Source: JBOGNO01 sp050747245 (GTDB lineage Bacteria > Acidobacteriota > Terriglobia > Acidiferrales > UBA7541). From it: a stretch of DNA of 64,000 bases. Every line of letters starts with the position of its first letter. The first letter of the stretch is position 1. The stretch spans positions 62,001 to 126,000 of the forward strand of contig JBOGNO010000003.1 of the NCBI GenBank assembly GCA_050747245.1. The letters run 5' to 3'. The notes below the pieces were generated by a model. The model searched no databases. It had not been told where the DNA came from and was given only the letters and a program-made list of their open reading frames with translations. Both the position numbers and the translations under genes were made by a program. Shown one piece after another: positions 16,205 through 23,859 of this stretch.

Positions 16205-17462
16205 TCGCTGACCCTTTCCCATGCCGTGTTTGTGCGTTGAAGATTTCGAGAATGCTCTTGATGTCGGGAGCGACGATGCCGCTCGGCACCGGAATTGGCT
16301 CTGTGGTTCCGGCGGTTCGATCAATGCGATGGACTTCGAGTACCGGCATAGGCCAAGTGGCGCCGAGAGCGAATCCGAGACATTGCTTGCTGTTCAGGTT
16401 GGCCACGATTACGCAGCCGAATGCTGTGCCATGAACTTCGACTGCATCGCCGCTGGCCTCGCGTAGCGCTTCTGCAAGGTGTGCGATCATTTGCTCCCTG
16501 GTTGTAGGGTCGACTTCGGATGGCGGTTCGAGCGTAGGCGCAGCAGAATCGGTTCCGATCCGAATGCGGCTCAGGGAGATCTTTTCCCAGATGAACAACT
16601 CTTGTTCCGGCAATGCGCGCCTTGCAAGGAGAGCTTGACGAATCGGGCTAATGCCCGGCAGCACCCTTACACGCAATGGGTAAGGCTGTGCGTCATCACT
16701 TGGCAGTTCGTAGATCCAGGGATGAATCCGAACGACGGGTTCATCGCGTCCCTCTTCGAGTGTGATGATGATTTCCGTCATGCCCAGGAATTGATTGCGC
16801 GCGGCGAGATTCACGATTCGTTTTTGATCGCCGCCGCTAGGCCGCGTAAGCCCCAGGCGGTGATGGGAGTGCCAGTCGCCGAAATAACGGAGAGCCCAAT
16901 TTGTGGCTAGATCTTCACTGAGACCTCGCAGGTATTCAACGTCGAGGCGAAAATGGGCATGGTCGCGTTTTGCATTCGGGCCGGCTTTGGTAGCGAGGAA
17001 CAGAGTTGGAATATCCTGCCAGCGACCGAAAAGGTCTCCACCCGTTTCGATGGACCAAGCGGATGCCTCTGAGGCCATGGCGCGGAGTTCCGACTCCCAC
17101 GTGAGAAGAAAGCCACGAGCCGGGGGCGGATTGTGGCGCTTGAGAAACCGGTTCAGGCGCTGCACGAGTTTCTCCGACTGCGGCGACGTTCGAAGAGAAC
17201 GAAGCAGATTTACGACTTGAGGTCGCTCTTCGACCCAGTCGTGAAGATCGGGGGAAAGACGATTGTCAGCTTCCTCGAGATCGTCGAGGGGAATGTCGAG
17301 GGCTGCAGCCAGTTTTTGTTTGAGGTCTGGGCTTGGGAGGCGGCGGTTCGATTCGATGTCCGCAATGTAGGCAGCCGTGACGCCAAGGGCCTGGCCAAGG
17401 TCACGAAGAGACATTTGGCGGGCTTGACGCTTTTTCTTAATTAGGTCGGAGAGGTCGGCCAT
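16191..17462 (-). CDS. XRE DNA-binding domain fused to a JAMM/JAB isopeptidase
   Basis: This 423-residue protein is the first gene of the CBASS operon. Residues 5-62 are an XRE helix-turn-helix (KKRQARQMSLRDLGQALGVT, AYIADIESNRRLPSPDLKQK). Residues 115-270 are a JAMM metallopeptidase: E139 in IETGGDLFG and H198-x-H200-x8-S209-x2-D212 in the WHSHHRLGLTRPSGGD segment, a complete zinc site. Residues 290-423 are an uncharacterised C-terminal domain. In type II CBASS the JAMM enzyme Cap3 cleaves CD-NTase conjugates. The added DNA-binding domain suggests it also represses its own operon, an inference supported by its position at the regulated promoter. Confidence 0.88.
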   Translation of the reverse strand: MADLSDLIKKKRQARQMSLRDLGQALGVTAAYIADIESNRRLPSPDLKQKLAAALDIPLDDLEEADNRLSPDLHDWVEERPQVVNLLRSLRTSPQSEKLVQRLNRFLKRHNPPPARGFLLTWESELRAMASEASAWSIETGGDLFGRWQDIPTLFLATKAGPNAKRDHAHFRLDVEYLRGLSEDLATNWALRYFGDWHSHHRLGLTRPSGGDQKRIVNLAARNQFLGMTEIIITLEEGRDEPVVRIHPWIYELPSDDAQPYPLRVRVLPGISPIRQALLARRALPEQELFIWEKISLSRIRIGTDSAAPTLEPPSEVDPTTREQMIAHLAEALREASGDAVEVHGTAFGCVIVANLNSKQCLGFALGATWPMPVLEVHRIDRTAGTTEPIPVPSGIVAPDIKSILEIFNAQTRHGKGSANVDN

Positions 17463-17508
17463 GACGCATGGTAGACAACGTATGCATATGATGTCAAGTG
17501 CTTTTATT

Positions 17509-17574
17509 GTCCGAAGAATGAGGTATTGTTCGGACTTTGTGGTTATTGTCCGAAAAATGAGGTATATTTCGGAC
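17509..17574 (+). promoter_or_regulatory. two 27-bp inverted-repeat operators shared by AbiE and CBASS
   Basis: The segment GTCCGAA, 13 bp, TTCGGAC occurs at 17509-17535 and again at 17548-17574, with a nearly identical spacer containing AATGAGGTAT. The copies are in direct orientation with a 39-bp centre-to-centre distance, just before the abiEi start at 17589. AbiEi-type antitoxins are known to bind paired inverted repeats at their own promoter. The CBASS operon starts divergently at 17462, so the same sites may influence it. Confidence 0.75.
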
Positions 17575-17588
17575 AGTAAGGATACCTA

Positions 17589-18266
17589 ATGAGAAAAACA
17601 AAGGGCACTGACCTCAAAAGCCAAGTGCTGAAGCAGATTCTGGAATCCGCAGAAAACCAAGTGTGGACGGCAAGCGATTTGGCCGCCCTTGGCGGCAGAG
17701 CTGCGCTAGACAAAGTGCTGCAGCGCTTGGTGGCGACGAGGGACCTTCGACGCATCGACCGAGGTTTGTATGATCGCCCCACACAAAACGAACTCACTGG
17801 AAAAACAACAGTCCCGGACTATCGGGCAGTGATCCAAGCCGTGGCTCGCCGCGACAAAGTGAGGCTGTTGCTCGACGGAATGACCGCGGCGAATGAGCTG
17901 GGCTTGACGACGGCTGTGCCCGCGCGAATTGAGGTCTTGGTGGATGCGCGCCTAAGCCCAATTCGACTGGGAAATCAAACGATCCATTTCAAAACGGCCG
18001 CGCCCAGCCGCCTGTTCTGGGCAGGCCGCCCCGCGATGCAGATCGTCCAGGCGCTTTACTGGATGCAAGACATTCTTCGCGATGCGAACGAGCGCCAGCG
18101 GGCCATGCAAATATTGCGAAAAGTGCTTGACGACCCCATCGGTGGAAGCGCCATTCGGGACGACTTGCAAAGAGGCTTTTCGGCCCTACCCATCTGGATG
18201 CAGCAATTCGTGGCGAAGCTGATTCAAAAATCAGAGCCAGCGTTCAATTCGGAGGTGAAAAGTTGA
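17589..18266 (+). CDS. abiEi: AbiEi-type antitoxin / transcriptional repressor
   Basis: The 225-residue product starts at ATG 17589. The N-terminal winged helix (QILESAENQVWTASDLAALG, ALDKVLQRLVATRDLRRIDR, GLYDRP) is characteristic of the AbiEi/DUF6088 antitoxin family, and the C-terminal part (LLLDGMTAANELGLTTAVPA, IQALYWMQDILRDANERQR-like) is the larger domain. AbiEi represses its operon and prevents AbiEii toxicity. Its stop overlaps the start of the toxin gene. The duplicated inverted repeats 15-80 bp upstream are its probable binding sites. Confidence 0.88.
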   Translation: MRKTKGTDLKSQVLKQILESAENQVWTASDLAALGGRAALDKVLQRLVATRDLRRIDRGLYDRPTQNELTGKTTVPDYRAVIQAVARRDKVRLLLDGMTAANELGLTTAVPARIEVLVDARLSPIRLGNQTIHFKTAAPSRLFWAGRPAMQIVQALYWMQDILRDANERQRAMQILRKVLDDPIGGSAIRDDLQRGFSALPIWMQQFVAKLIQKSEPAFNSEVKS

Positions 18267-19306
18267 ACGAAGGATTCGAACAGTTTTTCTCTGCATCCGA
18301 GAAGGATCGCGTCGATACGTTTCTGGCCGCATCGCAGAGGCTTGGCGCTAACGTGCAGTACATCGAAAAGGATTTCTGGGTCTGCTGGACTTTGGATGTG
18401 CTGTATCACGGATTGCCCGCCGGCGGGCCCCGTCTGCTGTTCAAGGGCGGAACCTCTCTGTCGAAGGCGTACGGACTAATCAACCGGTTTTCGGAAGACA
18501 TCGATATCACCGCATTTCGCGAGGACCTGAATCAAGCGGCGACTGTTGAAGAACTGGAGGCGCTGAGCGGGAAGAAAAGAAACGCGAAACTCGATGCGAT
18601 TCGCGATGCATGCCAAGTGTGGGTGAAAGGCGTTTTGCGTGAAGGCCTGGCTGCGCGGGTTGCTGAGTTCGTTGGGGAGAAGGGCCGAGTCCAACTCGAT
18701 GATACGGACCCGGACGGGCAAACGTTGCTCGTCTTCTATCCGACGATCATAGGTGGTAAGGAAGGTTACATTCGGCCTGCGGTGCGCATCGAATGCGGAG
18801 GAAAATCGGCGCTCGACCCGCACACCGAAACGACGGTTCGTCCTTACGTTGCCGAGGATCTCAGTAAGCTCGATATTTCTGTGCCGGGCGTGACAACCAT
18901 AGAGCCGTCTCGAACCCTCTGGGACAAGATCATTATCATTCACGGACTTCGTCGCTGGTACGAAATACGTGGCGAGCTTCGTCAAGAAGGGCAGCGAATC
19001 TCAAGGCATTACTACGACCTGCATTGCCTCCACCAGTCGGGTGGCATCGCTGCGGCCGCGATTGCCGACCTCAAGCTGGCTGGCGATTGTGTTCGACACG
19101 CGAAAATGTTTTTTAATCGTCCCGATCTCGATCTCGCCTCGGCAAAGCCCGGCTCCTTCGCGATCGAGCCTAATGCACGCATGTTGGAGAGACTCCGCCG
19201 CGACTACGACAACACAGCTGCCATGATTTTTGGAGCCGCTCCCACCTTTGAACAAATTCTCCACTCAATACATGAAATAGCCGCTGCCGCAAATCGTCAC
19301 TCATAG
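18263..19306 (+). CDS. abiEii: AbiEii-type nucleotidyltransferase toxin
   Basis: It starts at a TTG (18263) inside the antitoxin stop (TTGA), behind GGAGGTG at 18251-18257, so translation is coupled. The 347-residue product carries the family core: VQYIEKDFWVCWTLDVLYHG, LLFKGGTSLSKAYGLINRFS (K61-GGTS-65) and SEDIDI (D79, D81), the metal-binding pair of the nucleotidyltransferase fold. Later segments (YVAEDLSKLDISVPGVTTIE, RTLWDKIIIIH, SRHYYDLHCL) match AbiEii/MenA-type toxins. Such toxins abort phage infection, in known relatives by modifying nucleotides or tRNA. All key residues appear intact. Confidence 0.92.
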   Translation: MNEGFEQFFSASEKDRVDTFLAASQRLGANVQYIEKDFWVCWTLDVLYHGLPAGGPRLLFKGGTSLSKAYGLINRFSEDIDITAFREDLNQAATVEELEALSGKKRNAKLDAIRDACQVWVKGVLREGLAARVAEFVGEKGRVQLDDTDPDGQTLLVFYPTIIGGKEGYIRPAVRIECGGKSALDPHTETTVRPYVAEDLSKLDISVPGVTTIEPSRTLWDKIIIIHGLRRWYEIRGELRQEGQRISRHYYDLHCLHQSGGIAAAAIADLKLAGDCVRHAKMFFNRPDLDLASAKPGSFAIEPNARMLERLRRDYDNTAAMIFGAAPTFEQILHSIHEIAAAANRHS

Positions 19307-19939
19307 CTGAACTGCGTCTGTATTCGAGCTCGACCGAAGAGCCGCGCCTTCCGCTTCTTGCCGCAGGTTGTTCGAAGCAGATCGACGGCGGACTCCAAAA
19401 TTAAAGCTGACAAAGAAATTTGACACTCTGCTCATGTCTTCAATAAAGCGTTTAAGGCCGTCGCGCGAAAAAATGTCCTTCCCCTTGTAGATAGGTTTTG
19501 CCGAGCGCAGATTTTCCGGAAAGAAAGCGTGGGCCAGGCCGTTACGCAATGCGTTCAGGGCTTCGATATCCGCGGCAACTGGCTTCGGAACTTTCGTAAT
19601 CGCCTTAACGAATCTCAATTTCTCCGTGAGGCTAAGCACCTCCAGGACGTAGTAGTTGAATGTCCTGAACTTCTTGGTCCTCCATAGCTTTATGAAGCCC
19701 ATCTTTTTCCCGAAGAAATAATGGCATATCGCCGATCCCAACATCTCGTCTACAAAAGTATAGTCCGCGATGATCTGGCTCCTGACGATCTGATTCTTCA
19801 TCAACCGCAACCGCGGTGTCCGCTCTTCCGAATCGTAATCGAGAATATTCGCGTAATCGAGGCGGGCCAATTCGGCGATCTCCGCCAACTCAACGAGCAG
19901 ACTTCTTTGCAGACGAGTTAGAACAGAGCGATGCACCAT
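19301..19939 (-). CDS. hypothetical protein with a HEPN-like Rx4H motif
   Basis: The 212-residue product starts at ATG 19939 and overlaps the 3' end of abiEii by 6 bp, convergently. It is predicted to be mostly helical. The segment ALNALRNGLAHAFFPENLRS contains R132-x4-H137, the pattern of HEPN RNases and of Cthe_2314-like or DUF4145-like helical proteins. No other catalytic motif is seen. In a defence island a HEPN role is plausible, but a single short motif is weak evidence and the protein may be non-catalytic. Confidence 0.6.
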   Translation of the reverse strand: MVHRSVLTRLQRSLLVELAEIAELARLDYANILDYDSEERTPRLRLMKNQIVRSQIIADYTFVDEMLGSAICHYFFGKKMGFIKLWRTKKFRTFNYYVLEVLSLTEKLRFVKAITKVPKPVAADIEALNALRNGLAHAFFPENLRSAKPIYKGKDIFSRDGLKRFIEDMSRVSNFFVSFNFGVRRRSASNNLRQEAEGAALRSSSNTDAVQL

Positions 19940-19964
19940 GACTTATACCCGAATCCTTCCCGCG

Positions 19965-20138
19965 TCATCCTGGCCGAGCAGGTCGTGCAGCTGGGATCTC
20001 CCCGAAAAGTCGCACCAAAACCTCATCCAACGTCTCGAGCCTGGCGAAGGGCTCTGGCGGCAGCACATGATGATTCTTACGCACTAGGCTCAGAATCTCC
20101 ACATCAGTCAAGCGACGCAGCCGCAGTGTCTGAGGCAT
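19965..20138 (-). CDS. possible small protein upstream of the HEPN-like gene
   Basis: A 57-codon frame from ATG 20138 reads MPQTLRLRRLTDVEILSLVR, then KNHHVLPPEPFARLETLDEV and LVRLFGEIP. It ends 25 bp before the HEPN-like gene on the same strand, the arrangement of an antitoxin-toxin pair. The ribosome site is weak and no family is recognised, so this is a tentative call. Confidence 0.35.
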   Translation of the reverse strand: MPQTLRLRRLTDVEILSLVRKNHHVLPPEPFARLETLDEVLVRLFGEIPAARPARPG

Positions 20139-20228
20139 AGGGCCTGTCAAAAGTCGCGCGCGACATCCGACGGTACGGCGAGGACCAAGTTGGCCTATAA
20201 TCCTTGGAGTAAACACCGCGAGGAACAC

Positions 20229-21473
20229 GTGGCCAACCCACCCGCCGCCCCTCTCCGCATTCCCGGATTCATCTCAGTCATTTTCGACGTGCCATTTCCG
20301 ATTTCCGTCCCCGACGACCATTACACAACATATGATCCTCAAAAAGGCATCGCCGTAGTGACCGTCTCGGCTAAAAACGGCACGCGAGCTTTCTTCAGGA
20401 CAGGTCGAATTACGGGTCCAGGAGCGTTTCAAAACCAACAGCAAGAGCTCCTCGGCCCCCCGCGTCCACGGGAAAACCGCAACTACGCCATGGCGAGCAA
20501 ACTGACAAATGGACCGCAGATTCTTACCCTGAACGTAAACACAGGAAATGACGGCGGCTATATCGAGGCTAAGTGCTTCTCAGAGGCAACGGTGACCTAC
20601 CTCGCGGACGACATTAACTCGATTGCGGATCAGAACACTGTTTTTCGTCGCGCATGTGAAATACTGAACCCGTTTCTAGACAAATATAGAGCCATCAACC
20701 AAGATTACCGGATCTCTCTTGTGTCGATGGAAAGAAACTTCTACTTTACGCAGTGTCACACCAGCCCTCTAGAGGCAAACGAGCGTGGCCGCGATGTGAA
20801 CGCGCTTTTCGCCACTCTCCAAGCAGGCCGTCGATTCAACCTTCAGCTCGGGCACGGCGCAGCTAATATTCTGCGCATGAATTCGTATGAGCTTTTGGGC
20901 CCCAGGAGTCCAATCACTGGCGCTCCCCTCCAGACCTTCAGAGCTTTTATCACGGAAGACTATGTTCTGCCCCTCAGCTACGCGCTCATTCTCGAAGCTC
21001 TTGCCTACTTACAACGAATCCGGGACTATCGGCTCGCCATCGTGCACGCGGAAACTGCGGTGGAAGTGCACGGCGTGCATCTTTTGACTAAATTGATGAT
21101 CCATTACGGCCAAACTCAGGTCCAGATAGAACAAACGTTGGAAAATGATCGTAGGTACTGGGGAGTTAAAGATAAGCTCAGACGACTCGATGACTGGACC
21201 CAACGATACTGTCGAGACAACGGACACGCGTATCAGGCCTTTGTCGGTTCGGGAGCGTTCAACACTTGGGAGTCCGATCTTTACACGAAGCGCAACGCAG
21301 CCGTACACGCGGGAGCCAACAATTTCACCTACGATGAGGCAAGCGTCGGCATCCATGCCGCAAAGCAGTGCATCAGTACTTTTGAAGCAAGGTGCCCCGG
21401 ATTTCAGAACAAGGTCCAGCTGGACCCGTCGATGGCAGGCTTCAGGTTGAACGCGGGAGAAGTCATGTTCTGA
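20229..21473 (+). CDS. hypothetical protein with C-terminal HEPN/ApeA-like motif
   Basis: A GTG at 20229 behind GCGAGGAA gives 414 residues; a TTG at 20190 would add 13. The N-terminal half is beta-rich (PGFISVIFDVPFPISVPDDH, IAVVTVSAKNGTRAFF), the middle has IEAKCFSEATVTYLADDINS, and the C-terminal third is helical with TKRNAAVHAGANNFTYDEAS, where R355-x4-H360 matches the R-N-x3-H motif of HEPN domains. The overall design, a variable N-terminal sensor plus C-terminal HEPN, recalls ApeA-type single-gene defence proteins. This is a domain-level resemblance only. Confidence 0.6.
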   Translation: MANPPAAPLRIPGFISVIFDVPFPISVPDDHYTTYDPQKGIAVVTVSAKNGTRAFFRTGRITGPGAFQNQQQELLGPPRPRENRNYAMASKLTNGPQILTLNVNTGNDGGYIEAKCFSEATVTYLADDINSIADQNTVFRRACEILNPFLDKYRAINQDYRISLVSMERNFYFTQCHTSPLEANERGRDVNALFATLQAGRRFNLQLGHGAANILRMNSYELLGPRSPITGAPLQTFRAFITEDYVLPLSYALILEALAYLQRIRDYRLAIVHAETAVEVHGVHLLTKLMIHYGQTQVQIEQTLENDRRYWGVKDKLRRLDDWTQRYCRDNGHAYQAFVGSGAFNTWESDLYTKRNAAVHAGANNFTYDEASVGIHAAKQCISTFEARCPGFQNKVQLDPSMAGFRLNAGEVMF

Positions 21474-21963
21474 AGTCGTGAGCCCTCCAACGGGCCGAGC
21501 ATTCGGTCGCGAATCTCCTCCCGCGCCTGCCACTGCCCCGACATCACCTGAACCCGATCCTTGGTGAATTGCCTCTGCCTGGAGATACTTCAGCGCGCGA
21601 ATCTTTTACCGCAAGCTGCCCTCTGGTTCATTCCGGAGCGGCGTCAGCTTTGTAGTGTTGCCCATAATAATTGATGGTGGGAAGAGGAGTTCAGTGAGAC
21701 CGTGGGCTGCAATTCCCGCGATGGGCATTCGGAATGCTCTTACCAATCGAGTGGCGCTCGCGAGGATGAGGAGGAGGGGCGAGGCTTCGGCCCTTTTTCT
21801 TTTTCGGAGACAGTGATGGCCGACACGAAGACCCAGAACGGCTTGAGTGCAGTGGCGTACAGTTACCCGACAAGTTGACAAATGGTTGACAAATCGGTTT
21901 TTTGAGAGATATTCCCAGAAGTAGGAAAAGTGAGAATGGCCGCGTATTTACTGGTGATTTGAA
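21474..21963. other. gene-poor junction at the right end of the defence island
   Basis: No convincing gene is visible. The sequence contains two tandem copies of GTTGACAAAT (21874-21883 and 21885-21894; 11-bp period) 70 bp before the CCA end of a tRNA-Ile fragment. Such paired short repeats near tRNA 3' ends are typical integrase arm-binding sites. Open frames here are short and unlike any family. Confidence 0.5.
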
Positions 21964-22012
21964 TGGTGGGCCTGGGTGGACTTGAACCACCGACCTCGCC
22001 CTTATCAGGGGC
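21964..22012 (-). pseudogene. 3' half of a tRNA-Ile(GAT) gene
   Basis: On the minus strand the sequence reads GCCC, CTGATAA loop, GGGC (a complete anticodon arm with GAT), variable loop GAGGTC, a perfect T arm (GGTGGTTCAAGTCCACC) and CAGGCCCACCA. The D arm and the 5' acceptor strand are absent; the sequence upstream is unrelated. This is the footprint expected where an element has integrated at or near the anticodon loop. The 20-nt direct repeat begins 5 bp from the break. Confidence 0.85.
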
Positions 22013-22016
22013 ATTT

Positions 22017-22036
22017 ATGGTGCTATATGCATAGTA
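22017..22036 (+). repeat. right copy of the 20-nt direct repeat
   Basis: ATGGTGCTATATGCATAGTA matches 11534-11553 at 19 of 20 positions. It lies 5 bp from the broken end of the tRNA-Ile fragment. The 280 bp after it, up to the porin-like gene, hold only a short minus-strand frame of doubtful coding value. Confidence 0.6.
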
Positions 22037-22317
22037 CGTTGTTTTAGTTGGACTGAAATCGATGCTGTTGGACCGAAACATTTTGACGCACTTGGTCCGT
22101 CGATTCTCAATGCCAAGGCTAGCCGGATTCCGTAGCTACGGGCTTTCCGAAACACCAGATCAAGTGCGTGATCACTGATTTTCTCGACCCTCTCCGTGAT
22201 TGTCACGGTTTCCTCCTGTTCATTGAGCAGCACGACAAACTTAATGAGCGCGATCTTTCCATTAGGTTTTCCTGAAAATTGGATTGCTTCCGGTCTTGTT
22301 GCAAAAGTGTCCTAGGG

Positions 22318-23277
22318 TTAAGTTCCCCCGATTGGCAGAGCTTTCGAAATTCGAAACGTCACCTTAATTCCGCTCGGACGATTGCGCACGTCGGTTTCAA
22401 TATAGCTATTCACGCGGAACCAGATTCCCTGGACGCCCAGCTGAATCCCGGGGCCAAGGCCTACAGTGCGCTCGTTGGAATTAGGTATGGCGACGCCGTT
22501 GATCTCGTGGTCGGTTATCTGCTGCAGCCAATATCCGTTGAAACCGAGCCTCACATTCTTGAACAGTTCGTAGGAGGTTGCGTAGTTGATGTGAAAGGCT
22601 TGTCCCGACTGCATGTCTTTGATGCCGAATCCAATAAACGGATCGTTGTTGGTAGAGTTCCACAGATAGTGGAGCCGAGCGCTCAACTCCACCTTGTTGC
22701 GCTCGTAAGTGAAGGCATAGTAGGGGTCGATCACAACGAAATGATTGCCGAGGTTTACAGGGCGTGAATCGCTGTATTTTCCGGTGGGTACGCCGACGTC
22801 GATCATTGCGCGGTGGGCAAAGACGCCGTTCCCAATTTTTTTGGGAGCCCACTGCAGCCCAGCGCCAATCGTCGGGTCGCCAATGCCGCGCACTCTCGAC
22901 TCAGGGCCATTCGCGAGTTGCAGATCGACGTCGACTAGAGGAAGCAACGCTTCGCCGGCTATCCAACCCCGGAGGAAGCGCTTCCTGCTCGCGAAGACTA
23001 CGTGACTGGTCGTGCTATAGATGGTCACGCGGTTCGTTCCAGGAACCGTTTTCCCTTTGGCGTCCTTCAACTCGGACGCAATGTAAACACCCGGAAATTC
23101 TTCCAGCAACCATCCGGGTGACCCGAAACCGTCTTCAAAATTCGTATCCCCCAGATTCACCGTTGGCAATTGCACCTGCGCAACAGCAGGATTCGCTGTC
23201 GCAACGTCAAAAAATACTGCGAAGAGAAGGCTGAGCAGTAGTCCAGCCCTTCTACCTTTTACGCGCAGCATATCCAT
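22318..23277 (-). CDS. outer-membrane porin-like protein (MetA-pathway phenol-degradation type)
   Basis: From ATG 23277 (GAGGT upstream) the 319-residue product has a basic N-terminus and a signal peptide (AGLLLSLLFAVFFDVATANP, cleavage near AVAQVQLP). The mature part is a beta-barrel with alternating strands (VRGIGDPTIGAGLQW, HRAMIDVGVPTGKYSDSR, HFVVIDPYYAFTYERNKVEL, YLWNSTNNDPFIGFGIKD) and ends in VKVTFRIS-like strands. These match the transporter/porin family annotated as phenol-degradation protein MetA. It would act in the outer membrane in uptake of small hydrophobic compounds. The substrate cannot be inferred. Confidence 0.75.
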   Translation of the reverse strand: MDMLRVKGRRAGLLLSLLFAVFFDVATANPAVAQVQLPTVNLGDTNFEDGFGSPGWLLEEFPGVYIASELKDAKGKTVPGTNRVTIYSTTSHVVFASRKRFLRGWIAGEALLPLVDVDLQLANGPESRVRGIGDPTIGAGLQWAPKKIGNGVFAHRAMIDVGVPTGKYSDSRPVNLGNHFVVIDPYYAFTYERNKVELSARLHYLWNSTNNDPFIGFGIKDMQSGQAFHINYATSYELFKNVRLGFNGYWLQQITDHEINGVAIPNSNERTVGLGPGIQLGVQGIWFRVNSYIETDVRNRPSGIKVTFRISKALPIGGT

Positions 23278-23363
23278 CGGACACGACCTCGCGTTTTCAG
23301 GCCTCTTATCTTTGGCCAATAATCGCTTGCGGCGTCCGTCGCGTCTGTTCTGCAGAGTTCGCT

Positions 23364-23822
23364 TCAGGTGACTGGAAATGCTTCGCCTCCAAAGGGACTT
23401 TGATCCAAGAAACGGTACTGATAAGAACGTTTTGCGAACCGCCAACCCTCCGCCTCGCGCACGAGAACATCTTCATAAACAGCCAGACTGTCGTAGTAAG
23501 TTGATTCACCACGGCCCCGCTCTCGCTCAACAAATCGAGCGGTTGCCCGATCGCCATTGACCTCAATCACGCCGGAGTGCGTCATTTGCATGAAATATCT
23601 TTCTGCCTGCAACAGACGACGCAGCAACGCCACGATTTCGTCGATGCCGTGTGCAGAGGCTTGCAGCGGCGCGCCGATCTCCCACACCGCATCGTCGGTC
23701 CAGAGCTGTCGAAAGGCGGCGAGGTCACGCTGGTTGACGGCGTCGCTGTAGCGCGCCGCAAGATTGCGGATGAAAAGCTCGTCTTCGACTGCTTGCAAAC
23801 GCTCTTCCAGCGTTCTCACCAC
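23364..23822 (-). CDS. SnoaL-like / nuclear transport factor 2-fold protein
   Basis: The 152-residue product has the layout of SnoaL-type proteins: LEERLQAVEDELFIRNLAAR helix, YSDAVNQRDLAAFRQLWTDD, AVWEIGAP strand, HGIDEIVALL and a final GWRFAKRSYQYRF strand. These small alpha+beta cones act as isomerases, cyclases or binding proteins. It lies 38 bp downstream of a DoxX gene on the same strand and probably shares its transcript. The substrate is unknown. Confidence 0.8.
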   Translation of the reverse strand: MVRTLEERLQAVEDELFIRNLAARYSDAVNQRDLAAFRQLWTDDAVWEIGAPLQASAHGIDEIVALLRRLLQAERYFMQMTHSGVIEVNGDRATARFVERERGRGESTYYDSLAVYEDVLVREAEGWRFAKRSYQYRFLDQSPFGGEAFPVT

Positions 23823-23859
23823 TTCGCTCCGATCAACTGCTCTAATAAAACGTTCGACA

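Noticed and set aside
11534..22036. Integrase or transposase gene for the bracketed defence module
   Set aside because: Looked for tyrosine and serine recombinase and transposase motifs in all long frames; none was found, only the excisionase-like protein.
21691..22081. Minus-strand small proteins reading through the tRNA-Ile fragment
   Set aside because: Their sequences (such as GEVGGSSPPRPT and SVVQVHPGPPF) are translations of tRNA T-arm DNA, a known false-gene pattern.
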